This document shows, in pieces, positions 1-6,129 of a stretch of DNA of 11,379 bases (positions within the stretch are counted from its first letter, which is position 1; every line of letters begins with the position of its first letter). This DNA is from Candidatus Cloacimonadota bacterium. Its GTDB lineage: Bacteria > Cloacimonadota > Cloacimonadia > Cloacimonadales > Cloacimonadaceae. Position numbers and translations under genes: made by a program. The notes under the pieces are model-generated. The model worked only from the letters and a program-made list of their open reading frames with translations. It made no database searches and was not told the DNA's origin. The stretch lies in contig JAAYQD010000034.1 of NCBI GenBank assembly GCA_012519465.1, forward strand, positions 1 to 11,379. The letters are read 5' to 3'.

Positions 1-1348
1 GGTATTTGTTGATCTTGCCTTCGATGAGGGCTTGAATCTCTTTCATCCTCTCCTCGGAGGTGGCCTCATAGCGGGTCACCAAGACCGGAGTGGTATTGGA
101 GGCGCGCACCAGTCCCCAGCCATCGGAGAAGGTGATGCGGGCGCCGTCGATATCGGTAACGTCATAGCCTTCAGCCTTGAATTCGTCACACACCTTTGCC
201 ACCACGTCAAACTTGCGATCGTCTGCACACTTGATATGGATCTCGGGAGTGTTGTACATCTTGGGCTGATCTGCAAGGTAGCGGGAGACGGGCAGCGGGG
301 TCTTGGAGACTATTTCGATGAAGCGGCAGCTGGCATAGATGGCGTCGTCATAGCCCAGATAGCGGTCTCCCAAGAAGACGTGTCCGCTCATCTCGCCGGC
401 AAATTCCACGCCGATTTCCTTCATCTTCATCTTGATATTGGCATGCCCGGTCTTATACATCATGGGCACTCCGCCACGGGCTTTGATATCGTCAAAGAGG
501 TTTTTGGAGCATTTCACGTCGGCAATCACGGTCTTGCCCTGGTTACCATCCAGATAGTCACGTGCCAGGATATTGAGGATTTGATCTCCAAACAGCATCT
601 TCCCTTTCTCATCCACCACGCCGATGCGGTCTGCATCGCCATCCAAACCAACGCCCAGTTCATACTCGGCTTCCACCACGGCACGGCTGAGATCCACCAT
701 ATTCTCTTCAATGGTGGGATCCGGGTGATGGTTGGGGAAGTTGCCATCCGGCTCGCAATACATCTCTATCACCTCACAATCCAGGCGATAGAGGATTTCC
801 GGCAGATAGGGTCCGCCCATGCCGTTGCCACCGTCCACGATTACCTTCACGGGGCGCTCCAGCTTGATATTGGCGGTGATATAGCTGATATAATCCTCGT
901 TCATCTCATCGTTTTGGATCAGCTTGCCTTCTCCGGAGAGGAATTCACCCTTTTGGATGATGCCCAATACCTTTTGCAGCTCTTCGGCATACACGGAGCC
1001 CAAGCCCATATTCAGCTTGCAGCCGTTGTATTGGGAAGGGTTGTGGCTGGCGGTCACCATCGCTCCTCCATCCATATTCAGCTTCCAGATGGTGTAATAA
1101 AGGACGGGGGTGGCCACCAAGCCGATATCCGTCACGTCACAGCCTGTTTCCAGGAGGCCGCGCACCAGCTCTTCTTTCAGGTGTGCGGTGCTGGGGCGTG
1201 CATCGCCTCCCACCACCACGCTCTTTAGCCCCTTCTCTCTGAGGTAGGTGCCAAAGCCTCTGCCAATCAGATAATAAGTCTCGGCATTAATCTCTTCATC
1301 CACGATGCCGCGAATGTCATACTGTCTAAACACTTGTGGTTTTACCAT
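1..1348 (-). CDS. Phosphomannomutase/phosphoglucomutase (alpha-D-phosphohexomutase family), C-terminus cut by window edge
   Basis: The enzyme interconverts hexose 6-phosphates and hexose 1-phosphates (mannose and/or glucose) in the cytoplasm, supplying nucleotide sugars for surface polysaccharide. I read it by translating the minus strand from ATG at 1348; 449 codons are visible with no stop before the edge. All four family signatures are present: the catalytic phosphoserine loop TASHNP with Ser101, the metal loop DGDADR at residues 236-241, the sugar-specificity loop GEMSGH with Glu319, Ser321 and His323, and the phosphate-binding loop RASNTTP starting at Arg415. These fall a constant 6-7 residues before their positions in Pseudomonas AlgC (463 aa), so probably fewer than ten residues are missing. 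A GAGG ribosome binding site lies just upstream of the ATG. It is the last visible gene of the DUF1232-rdgB unit, 19 bases after the rdgB stop. The GEMSGH motif fits the PMM/PGM subgroup; the preferred sugar cannot be settled here. Confidence 0.93.
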   Translation of the reverse strand, partial: MVKPQVFRQYDIRGIVDEEINAETYYLIGRGFGTYLREKGLKSVVVGGDARPSTAHLKEELVRGLLETGCDVTDIGLVATPVLYYTIWKLNMDGGAMVTASHNPSQYNGCKLNMGLGSVYAEELQKVLGIIQKGEFLSGEGKLIQNDEMNEDYISYITANIKLERPVKVIVDGGNGMGGPYLPEILYRLDCEVIEMYCEPDGNFPNHHPDPTIEENMVDLSRAVVEAEYELGVGLDGDADRIGVVDEKGKMLFGDQILNILARDYLDGNQGKTVIADVKCSKNLFDDIKARGGVPMMYKTGHANIKMKMKEIGVEFAGEMSGHVFLGDRYLGYDDAIYASCRFIEIVSKTPLPVSRYLADQPKMYNTPEIHIKCADDRKFDVVAKVCDEFKAEGYDVTDIDGARITFSDGWGLVRASNTTPVLVTRYEATSEERMKEIQALIEGKINKY

Positions 1349-1367
1349 GTTTTCCTCTTTTGTATAA

Positions 1368-1964
1368 TTATTCCATATTACCAAGTTTGAATAGGATAGG
1401 CATGATTGCCGCTATCGCCAGTGCCCTGTGGGAAAGCTTGTTTTTGGCTTCATCACTCATCTGGGCAAAGGTCTTGCCAGTTGCTTTTACCAAAAAGATG
1501 CTATCATAGCCAAAGCCATTGGTACCCAGCTCTTGGTGGGTGATTTCCCCATCGATGCGCCCCTCTTTGAAGGCGATGATACCCTGGGGGGAGGCAAGGG
1601 CGATAATGGTGCGAAAGCTGGCGCTGCGCTGGTCACAATTCTGCAGCATCTCCAGCGCTTTGAGGCGGTTGTCCAGATAGCTGCAATGCTCTCCTGCCCA
1701 ACGCGCCGAATGCACCCCCGGCAAGCCATTCAGGCAATCGATAAACAGCCCCGTATCATCTGCCAGACAAAGCATCCGGGTGGCTTGGGCAATCTGCAAA
1801 GCCTTTTTGGCGGCATTGCCCAAGATGGTGGGCTGATCCTCTTCCACGGGAGGCAGGTGGGCAAAAGCGTCCATCCCCACCAGCTGGAAAGGCAGGTCTG
1901 CCAACAGAATCTGCATCTCCTTCAGTTTATCAGGATTATGGGTGGCAATTACGAGGTTTTGCAC
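1368..1964 (-). CDS. rdgB: RdgB/HAM1-family dITP/XTP pyrophosphatase (non-canonical purine NTP pyrophosphatase)
   Basis: The protein (198 aa, normal family length) hydrolyses dITP, ITP and XTP to monophosphates plus pyrophosphate, keeping deaminated purines out of DNA and RNA. The family motifs are all visible: ATHNPDKLKE at residues 7-16 (substrate phosphate site), the acidic pair Glu41-Glu42, ADDTGL at 68-73 with the catalytic Asp pair, PGVHSARWAG at 82-91, FGYDSIF at 151-157 (base recognition), and LSHRALA near the C-terminus. The start codon is GTG. An in-frame TGA lies six codons upstream with no other start between, and the first motif begins at residue 7, so the start is well fixed. 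A single base separates it from the DUF1232 stop codon, so translation is probably coupled. The ribosome binding site is weak (GGGATAAG), consistent with coupling. Confidence 0.96.
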   Translation of the reverse strand: MQNLVIATHNPDKLKEMQILLADLPFQLVGMDAFAHLPPVEEDQPTILGNAAKKALQIAQATRMLCLADDTGLFIDCLNGLPGVHSARWAGEHCSYLDNRLKALEMLQNCDQRSASFRTIIALASPQGIIAFKEGRIDGEITHQELGTNGFGYDSIFLVKATGKTFAQMSDEAKNKLSHRALAIAAIMPILFKLGNME

Positions 1965-1965
1965 C

Positions 1966-2490
1966 TTATCCCATCTTCCTCAGCCATTGTTTGATGCGAG
2001 ACATGATGTTTTTATCCAAAAACTTATCCGCCGCATCCAATATTTTCTGGACGTGATTCAAAATCTGCCCTTCGCCGCTCCAGTTTTCCGCCAATACTTG
2101 GGGATCGGTATCGTTGATAAGGATTTTCAGCCCCATCACAGCTAACACCAGATCATCCACATATCCTATCACGGGGATAAAATCCGGAATGATATCTATG
2201 GGCAGGATGATGTAAGAGATGATGCCGCCCACCATCAGTTTGCGCTTGATGGGCACCCTCTTATCCTTCATGAGGCGGGTGAGCAGGATAAAGATATCCG
2301 GCAGCAAAAAGAGATATTCTCCCAGTTTATTGCCAATCTTGCCGCCCTTATCTTTGCTCCAATCCTTGGCTTTCCGGCGCAGTTTTTCATAAAAAGCGAA
2401 ACTTTTGGGATCCATGTCAATCACGAATTCCTCGATTTTTTCCCTTTCTGCGGCAGGGATTTCTGTTGTTTCATAAATATCGTTTGTCAT
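1966..2490 (-). CDS. DUF1232 (YkvA-like) family membrane protein
   Basis: A 174-residue protein of unknown function. Residues about 55-120 carry the DUF1232 signature: LPDIFILLTRLMKDKR, a basic KRK stretch, then a hydrophobic ISYIILPIDIIPDFIPVIGYVDDLVL segment rich in Pro, Ile and Asp, and a further hydrophobic helix (VMGLKILI). One or two membrane-associated helices are likely. The N-terminus is charged and the C-terminus ends in a basic amphipathic stretch (SRIKQWLRKMG). I chose ATG at 2490: AGAGG at 2500-2496 is five bases upstream. A GTG at 2496 would overlap that ribosome binding site. It is the first gene of a unit with rdgB and the hexomutase. The family assignment is firm, but no biochemical role should be read from it; the neighbours are housekeeping genes and do not indicate one. 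Confidence 0.9.
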   Translation of the reverse strand: MTNDIYETTEIPAAEREKIEEFVIDMDPKSFAFYEKLRRKAKDWSKDKGGKIGNKLGEYLFLLPDIFILLTRLMKDKRVPIKRKLMVGGIISYIILPIDIIPDFIPVIGYVDDLVLAVMGLKILINDTDPQVLAENWSGEGQILNHVQKILDAADKFLDKNIMSRIKQWLRKMG

Positions 2491-2507
2491 AAGCACCTCT
2501 GAAATCC

Positions 2508-2536
2508 AATAAATCAGAATGGAGTGTGGCAGTCAA
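2508..2536 (-). promoter_or_regulatory. Candidate sigma-70-type promoter for the DUF1232-rdgB-hexomutase unit
   Basis: On the minus strand TTGACT (2536-2531; five of six matches to TTGACA) is followed after 17 bases by TTTATT (2513-2508; four of six to TATAAT). Transcription would start near 2501, giving a very short leader before the AGAGG site. The placement directly upstream of the first gene and the ideal spacing support it; the weak -10 and the unknown organism limit confidence. Confidence 0.45.
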
Positions 2537-2570
2537 CTATTTTTTTGCCTTTCCCACATTTGCAGCCTCC

Positions 2571-2605
2571 CAAAACAAGAGCGCCGGAAGTGTATCCAGC
2601 GCTCT
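2571..2605 (-). terminator. Intrinsic terminator of ppdK
   Basis: Read on the minus strand, AGAGCGC and GCGCTCT (2605-2599 and 2584-2578) form a perfect 7-bp stem. An inner GGA/TCC pairing can extend it, and a TGTTTTG tract (2577-2571) follows. It lies 27 bases past the ppdK stop codon and upstream of the next minus-strand promoter, so it separates the two transcription units. Confidence 0.8.
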
Positions 2606-2632
2606 GTATGATCACTATTGTATATTATTGGT

Positions 2633-5353
2633 TTAGCGGATGGCCGCCATGGCTGCTGCCAGACGTGCAATCGGCACGCGGAAGGGGGAGCAGCTCACAT
2701 AGTCCATTCCCACGCGGTGACAAAATTCCACGCTGCTGGGCTCGCCACCGTGTTCGCCACAGATGCCAACCTTGAGGTTGGGACGGGCTTTGCGGCCGCG
2801 TTCCACACCAATCTGCACCAGCTGCCCCACACCTTCCTGATCCAAAATCTGGAAAGGATCGTGGGGGATGAGGTTTTTATTGATATAGACGGGCAGGAAG
2901 ATGCCGGCATCATCACGGGAATAGCCAAAGGTCATCTGGGTGAGATCGTTTGTGCCAAAGCTAAAGAATTCGGCATACTCTGCCACCTTATCGGCGGTGA
3001 GGGCGGCACGGGGAATCTCGATCATGGTGCCCACCATGTATTCCAGCTCGACGCCTTTTTCGGCAAACACCTTATCAGCAGTGGCACGGATGATGTCCTC
3101 CTGCAGTCTGAATTCTGCCTGGGTTCCGATGAGGGGAACCATGATTTCGGGCAGCACGGTGATGCCTTTTGCCTTCACATTGACGGCTGCTTCCAGGATA
3201 GCCCTGGCTTGCATTTCGGTGATTTCGGGATAGGTGTTGCCCAAGCGGCAGCCACGATGTCCCAGCATGGGGTTCAGCTCGTGCAGGGATGCCACGCGCT
3301 CTTTCACCTTGGAGAGTTCCAAGCCCAATTCCTTTGCCATCTCAGCCTGTTGCTCCTCTTCATGGGGCACAAATTCGTGCAGGGGAGGATCCAAAAGACG
3401 GATGGTGACGGGCAGGCCGTCCATCTCTTCAAAGATGCCTTCAAAATCAGAACGTTGGATGGGCAAGAGCTTGTCGAGGGCTTTACGGCGTCCGGCTTCG
3501 TTATCAGCCAGGATCATTTCGCGCATGGCTTTGATGCGTTCGCCTTCAAAGAACATATGCTCGGTGCGGGTGAGGCCGATGCCTTGGGCGCCAAAGCTGC
3601 GGGCAATGCGAGCATCCTTGGGGGTATCGGCATTGGTGCGCACCACCATGCGGGTATATTTATCAGCCAATTTCATCAGTTCGCCAAAATCGCCACTCAG
3701 TTCAGGATCAACGGTTTCAATCTTGCCGTCAAATACCTGACCGGTGCTGCCATTGAGGGAGATCCAATCACCTTCGTTGTACACTTTGCCATCAACGGTA
3801 AGCGTGCGGGCTCTATAATCGATCACCATGGAACCGGCGGCGCTCACGCAGCATTTGCCCATTCCACGAGCCACCACGGCGGCGTGGGAGGTCATTCCAC
3901 CACGAGCGGTGAGGATGCCCTTGGCAACGGTCATGCCGCGCAGGTCTTCCGGGGAAGTCTCGATGCGGCAAAGGATTACTTGTTTGCCTTCGCCTGCCCA
4001 TTTCTCGGCATCTTCGGCAAAGAACACAATCTGTCCGGTGGCTGCGCCAGGGGAGGCGGGCAGGCCTTTGGTGATTTCTTTGGCTTTGGCAAGTCCTTCC
4101 ACGGAGAATACGGGGTGCAACAGCTCGTCCAGCTTGTTGGGTTCCATGCGCAGGAGGGCGGTCTTTTCATCTATCATGCCTTCGCGCACCATATCCATGG
4201 CGATCTTCACCATGGCAAATCCGGTGCGTTTGCCACTGCGGGTTTGCAGCATCCACAGCTTTCTTTCCTGGATGGTAAATTCTAAGTCTTGCATGTCTTT
4301 ACCATGCTCTTCCAGTTTTCTCTGGGCTGCAAAAAGCTCCTGATAAGCCTCAGGCATTGCCTCTTCCAGGGAGGCATATTCTGCGGCGCGTTTCTCTTCG
4401 GAAACTCCAGCCAATTCAGCCCAACGCTGGGAGCCTATCTTGGTGATTTGCAGCGGAGTGCGAATGCCTGCCACCACGTCTTCACCTTGAGCGTTAAAGA
4501 GGAATTCGCCATTGAAGAGGTTTTCTCCGGTGGCGGCGTCACGGGTGAAAGCCACGCCGGTGGCGCTGGTATCGCCCATATTGCCAAACACCATTGCCTG
4601 CACGTTCACGGCCGTTCCCCATTCGGAGGGGATATTATTCAGCTGACGGTAGAATACGGCACGGTCGTTATTCCAGCTGTCAAACACGGCAAATATTGAG
4701 CCCCAAAGCTGTTCCCACGGATCTTCCGGGAAGTCCTGACCGGTCTTTTCTTTCACGGTGGCTTTGAAGCGGCGCACCAATTCTTTGAGATCATCTGCGC
4801 TCAATTCAAGGTCTTCTTTCACGCCTTTTTCGGCTTTCATCTGGTCTATCAACACTTCAAAGGGATCGTGTTCTTCTTTGGAAGCGGGTTTCATGTCCAT
4901 CACCACATCGCCATACATCTGCATAAAACGGCGATAGCTATCCCAGGCAAAGCGGGGGTTGCCGGTTTTTTCGATGATACCCTGCACGGCGTTGTCGTTC
5001 ATACCCAAGTTCAGGATGGTATCCATCATGCCCGGCATGGAAGCTCTGCCGCCGGAACGCACGGAAAGCAGGAGCGGATTGGTATTGGAGCCAAATTCCG
5101 TTCCCATCGATTGTTCCAGGCTCTTCACTGCGGCTTGCACTTCTTTTTCCAAAAGCTGGCGCACTGCGGCAGGACCCAGCTTGGTATATTCATTGCAGGT
5201 ATCGGTTGTAATGGTAAATCCGGGAGGCACCGGCAATCCGATGAGGTTCATCTCTGCCAGGTTGGCACCTTTGCCGCCCAGAAGGTTTTTCATATCAGCT
5301 TTTCCTTCGGCTTTTCCATCTCCGAAAAGGTAAACGCGTTTGATATCAGTCAT
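2633..5353 (-). CDS. ppdK: Pyruvate, phosphate dikinase
   Basis: The enzyme interconverts pyruvate, ATP and Pi with phosphoenolpyruvate, AMP and PPi; in many anaerobes it works in glycolysis with PPi. The 906 residues are slightly longer than the usual roughly 875-900. An N-terminal ATP-grasp nucleotide-binding domain (about 1-370) opens with GGKGANLAEM at residue 26. The swivelling phosphohistidine domain follows, with GGMTSHAAVVARGMG and catalytic His490. The C-terminal PEP/pyruvate barrel carries RTEHMFF at 596-602, GTNDLTQMTFGYSRDD from residue 800, and GICGEHGG with catalytic Cys865. No key residue is missing. ATG at 5353 is preceded by GGAGG four bases away. The gene is alone in its unit: a terminator follows it and the long repeat-bearing divergent region lies upstream. 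PEP synthase is excluded by the PPDK-specific C-terminal sequence and length. Confidence 0.98.
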   Translation of the reverse strand: MTDIKRVYLFGDGKAEGKADMKNLLGGKGANLAEMNLIGLPVPPGFTITTDTCNEYTKLGPAAVRQLLEKEVQAAVKSLEQSMGTEFGSNTNPLLLSVRSGGRASMPGMMDTILNLGMNDNAVQGIIEKTGNPRFAWDSYRRFMQMYGDVVMDMKPASKEEHDPFEVLIDQMKAEKGVKEDLELSADDLKELVRRFKATVKEKTGQDFPEDPWEQLWGSIFAVFDSWNNDRAVFYRQLNNIPSEWGTAVNVQAMVFGNMGDTSATGVAFTRDAATGENLFNGEFLFNAQGEDVVAGIRTPLQITKIGSQRWAELAGVSEEKRAAEYASLEEAMPEAYQELFAAQRKLEEHGKDMQDLEFTIQERKLWMLQTRSGKRTGFAMVKIAMDMVREGMIDEKTALLRMEPNKLDELLHPVFSVEGLAKAKEITKGLPASPGAATGQIVFFAEDAEKWAGEGKQVILCRIETSPEDLRGMTVAKGILTARGGMTSHAAVVARGMGKCCVSAAGSMVIDYRARTLTVDGKVYNEGDWISLNGSTGQVFDGKIETVDPELSGDFGELMKLADKYTRMVVRTNADTPKDARIARSFGAQGIGLTRTEHMFFEGERIKAMREMILADNEAGRRKALDKLLPIQRSDFEGIFEEMDGLPVTIRLLDPPLHEFVPHEEEQQAEMAKELGLELSKVKERVASLHELNPMLGHRGCRLGNTYPEITEMQARAILEAAVNVKAKGITVLPEIMVPLIGTQAEFRLQEDIIRATADKVFAEKGVELEYMVGTMIEIPRAALTADKVAEYAEFFSFGTNDLTQMTFGYSRDDAGIFLPVYINKNLIPHDPFQILDQEGVGQLVQIGVERGRKARPNLKVGICGEHGGEPSSVEFCHRVGMDYVSCSPFRVPIARLAAAMAAIR

Positions 5354-5375
5354 TTATCCTCCATGTAGGTATATT

Positions 5376-5430
5376 ATTATATTAAGTGAATTGTATAGAA
5401 ACCAAAAATCTGTAAGCCTTTTTCTGTCAA
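5376..5430 (-). promoter_or_regulatory. Probable ppdK promoter region
   Basis: Upstream of the ppdK ribosome binding site the minus strand holds a consensus TTGACA (5430-5425), a TACAAT (5395-5390) and a perfect TATAAT (5381-5376). No pair has the ideal 17-base spacing: CTTACA (5416-5411) stands 15 bases from TACAAT, and the TTGACA is 29 bases from TACAAT. A promoter here is likely, since ppdK is the first gene of its unit, but the exact elements cannot be assigned. Confidence 0.35.
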
Positions 5431-5518
5431 TAACAAAGTGAACCCGGCATGCCAGGATGGAGCTCCCCTTCCATTCCCCTTGCCGCCAGCTATCAAAATC
5501 CCACCTCTTCCCTATTAA

Positions 5519-5575
5519 CCACCCTTGTCTCTCCTTTGCCTGGACAAGGGTGAGACAAGGGTGGTGCAAGGGAGG
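5519..5575. repeat. 11-bp tandem repeat (three units) plus one inverted copy forming a 13-bp stem
   Basis: GACAAGGGTGA (5543-5553), GACAAGGGTGG (5554-5564) and the degenerate TGCAAGGGAGG (5565-5575; 8 of 11 matches) are adjacent in one orientation. The reverse complement CCACCCTTGTC lies at 5519-5529. The arms CCACCCTTGTCTC (5519-5531) and GAGACAAGGGTGG (5552-5564) form a perfect 13-bp stem around a 20-base loop, and the left arm could pair instead with the first tandem unit. No T-tract follows on either strand, so it is not a standard terminator. Confidence 0.8.
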
Positions 5576-5589
5576 CTAAAGGGCGCGAT

Positions 5590-5659
5590 GCGCACGCTGC
5601 GCGTGCTTAGGGGTCAGGGGACATGGCGCACGCAAAGCGTGCTTAGGGGTCAGGGGACA
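5590..5659. repeat. Two 34-bp direct repeats, each a hairpin plus GGGGTCA-GGGGACA tail
   Basis: Copy 1 (5590-5623) and copy 2 (5626-5659) match at 31 of 34 positions with two bases between them. All three differences lie in the loop of a hairpin, GCACGC-TGC-GCGTGC against GCACGC-AAA-GCGTGC, so both 6-bp stems are perfect. Each hairpin is followed by CTTA and the same two 7-mers. The pattern is that of a small palindromic intergenic repeat, similar in style to REP-type elements; whether further copies exist elsewhere in the genome cannot be seen. Confidence 0.85.
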
Positions 5660-5673
5660 GGGAACAGGGGACA
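5610..5673. repeat. 7-bp repeat array, GGGGTCA/GGGGACA type
   Basis: Consecutive 7-mers are GGGGTCA and GGGGACA at 5610-5623, then GGGGTCA, GGGGACA, GGGAACA and GGGGACA at 5646-5673, in perfect 7-base register within each block. Variation is confined to positions 4 and 5. They overlap the tails of the two 34-bp repeats. Confidence 0.8.
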
Positions 5674-5775
5674 GTATGCACCGCTCACTAACACCTACTA
5701 CCTATCACCACCGCAGGGATCAAGGGACGTTATTTTTATCCGATTCTGCTTCCTTTCCTATTAGATGCGCTTGCA

Positions 5776-5820
5776 ATGCCGTTGCGATACCCAGCAATCC
5801 GCTGGGAGAGACAACGGCAT
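5776..5820. repeat. Two-tier 45-bp inverted repeat
   Basis: The outer arms ATGCCGTTG (5776-5784) and CAACGGCAT (5812-5820) are perfect 9-bp complements. Symmetric 5-base interruptions follow (cgata and agaga), then a perfect inner stem CCCAGC/GCTGGG (5790-5795/5801-5806) closes a 5-base loop. No T-tract follows. CAACGG recurs at 5823-5828 and GGTATC at 5827-5832; the latter is complementary to GATACC (5786-5791), so other pairings are possible. Confidence 0.75.
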
Positions 5821-5842
5821 CACAACGGTATCTCATAAGGAA

Positions 5843-5889
5843 GGTTTCAGGTACCAGGTTACAGGTTTCAGAAAAAGCGTCAGGGGTCA
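5843..5889. repeat. Second 7-bp repeat array, GGTTTCA type
   Basis: Four adjacent 7-mers occupy 5843-5870: GGTTTCA, GGTACCA, GGTTACA and GGTTTCA. A lone GGGGTCA follows at 5883-5889, identical to a unit of the first array. Together the arrays fit the consensus GGKKWCA with some drift, suggesting one repeat family. Confidence 0.7.
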
Positions 5890-5988
5890 GTGTGGTGCAC
5901 GGGAAAGGGCGTAATCTGTTGATTTATGATATTATTTCGATTTTGTGGTTGACAGGAAACGGGTGTCTCAGAAACTGGAGCTACAAAT

Positions 5989-6103
5989 GAAGCCGTCTGC
6001 TTCTGCCTTATCGCTTTCGTGCGCATAAGGCTATAACATTGCATATAATTACAGAATATATTTACTGTGAAGCAGGCGAAGCCCAATGTGGTTTCGCCTT
6101 TTT
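5989..6103 (+). promoter_or_regulatory. infC leader with alternative RNA pairings (candidate attenuator, possibly L20-responsive)
   Basis: Three hairpins can form: GAAGC/GCTTC (5989-6003); GCCTTAT-CGC/GCG-ATAAGGC (6005-6031, one bulged C); and the terminator hairpin at 6074-6099. The segment GCTTCTGCCT (5999-6008) can instead pair with AGGCGAAGC (6074-6082) through nine base pairs with one bulged T, which would remove the 5' arm of the terminator. CTGCTTC (5997-6003) can also pair perfectly with GAAGCAG (6069-6075). These pairings are mutually exclusive, as in an attenuator. L20 represses its own operon through the infC leader in Bacillus subtilis, so L20 is the obvious candidate ligand, but no L20 site was verified. 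The promoter is not assigned; a TTGACA lies at 5949-5954 without a convincing -10. Confidence 0.55.
6074..6103 (+). terminator. Terminator-like hairpin immediately before infC (attenuator)
   Basis: AGGCGAAGCC (6074-6083) pairs with GGTTTCGCCT (6090-6099) over ten base pairs, one of them G-U, around the six-base loop CAATGT. A run of five T begins at 6099. Only the plus strand has the T-run. No plus-strand gene lies upstream and only 14 bases separate it from the infC ribosome binding site, so it is best read as a leader attenuator rather than the end of another gene. Confidence 0.75.
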
Positions 6104-6117
6104 CATTTCCGGTAAAG

Positions 6118-6124
6118 AAGGAGG
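6118..6124 (+). promoter_or_regulatory. Strong infC ribosome binding site that fixes a non-AUG start
   Basis: AAGGAGG is the strongest Shine-Dalgarno match in the window. No ATG, GTG or TTG in the infC frame lies within reach downstream; the codons at suitable distance are ATA (6130, five bases away) and ATC (6133, eight bases away). The site argues against the GTG at 6067, whose first codons would come from the terminator hairpin. Confidence 0.75.
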
Positions 6125-6129
6125 ATCTT

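Larger units (their letters stand above)
5354..6129. other. Divergent intergenic region between ppdK and infC
   Basis: About 775 bases without a supportable gene. From left to right: the ppdK promoter region (to about 5430); C-rich sequence with two 8-bp palindromes (5446-5453 and 5459-5466); an 11-bp tandem and inverted repeat; two 34-bp hairpin repeats; 7-bp repeat arrays; a C-rich low-complexity stretch at 5680-5710; a 45-bp two-tier inverted repeat; a second 7-bp array; then the infC leader with its hairpins and attenuator. Short open frames here run straight through the repeats and hairpins, have no good ribosome binding sites and resemble no known protein. Confidence 0.8.

Noticed and set aside
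32..1228. Long plus-strand open frame (398 codons) opposite the hexomutase
   Set aside because: The minus strand encodes every hexomutase motif in order; the plus-strand frame is an antisense shadow with unnatural His/Ile-rich composition.
1429..1994. Plus-strand open frames opposite rdgB
   Set aside because: Antisense shadows of a gene with all RdgB motifs intact.
2618..4285. Plus-strand open frame of 555 codons opposite ppdK
   Set aside because: It is the antisense image of a conserved gene, rich in His, Gly and Phe, with no plausible ribosome binding site or family resemblance.
5590..5673. Direct repeats considered as a CRISPR array
   Set aside because: Only two copies exist, separated by two bases instead of unique spacers, and no cas gene is present.
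5354..5990. Small open frames in the ppdK-infC gap (for example 5354-5569 minus, 5525-5764 plus, 5676-5990 plus)
   Set aside because: They are made of repeat and hairpin sequence, have no convincing ribosome binding sites and resemble no known protein.
6067..6129. GTG at 6067 as the infC start
   Set aside because: It lacks a ribosome binding site, and its codons form the terminator hairpin and the AAGGAGG site itself.
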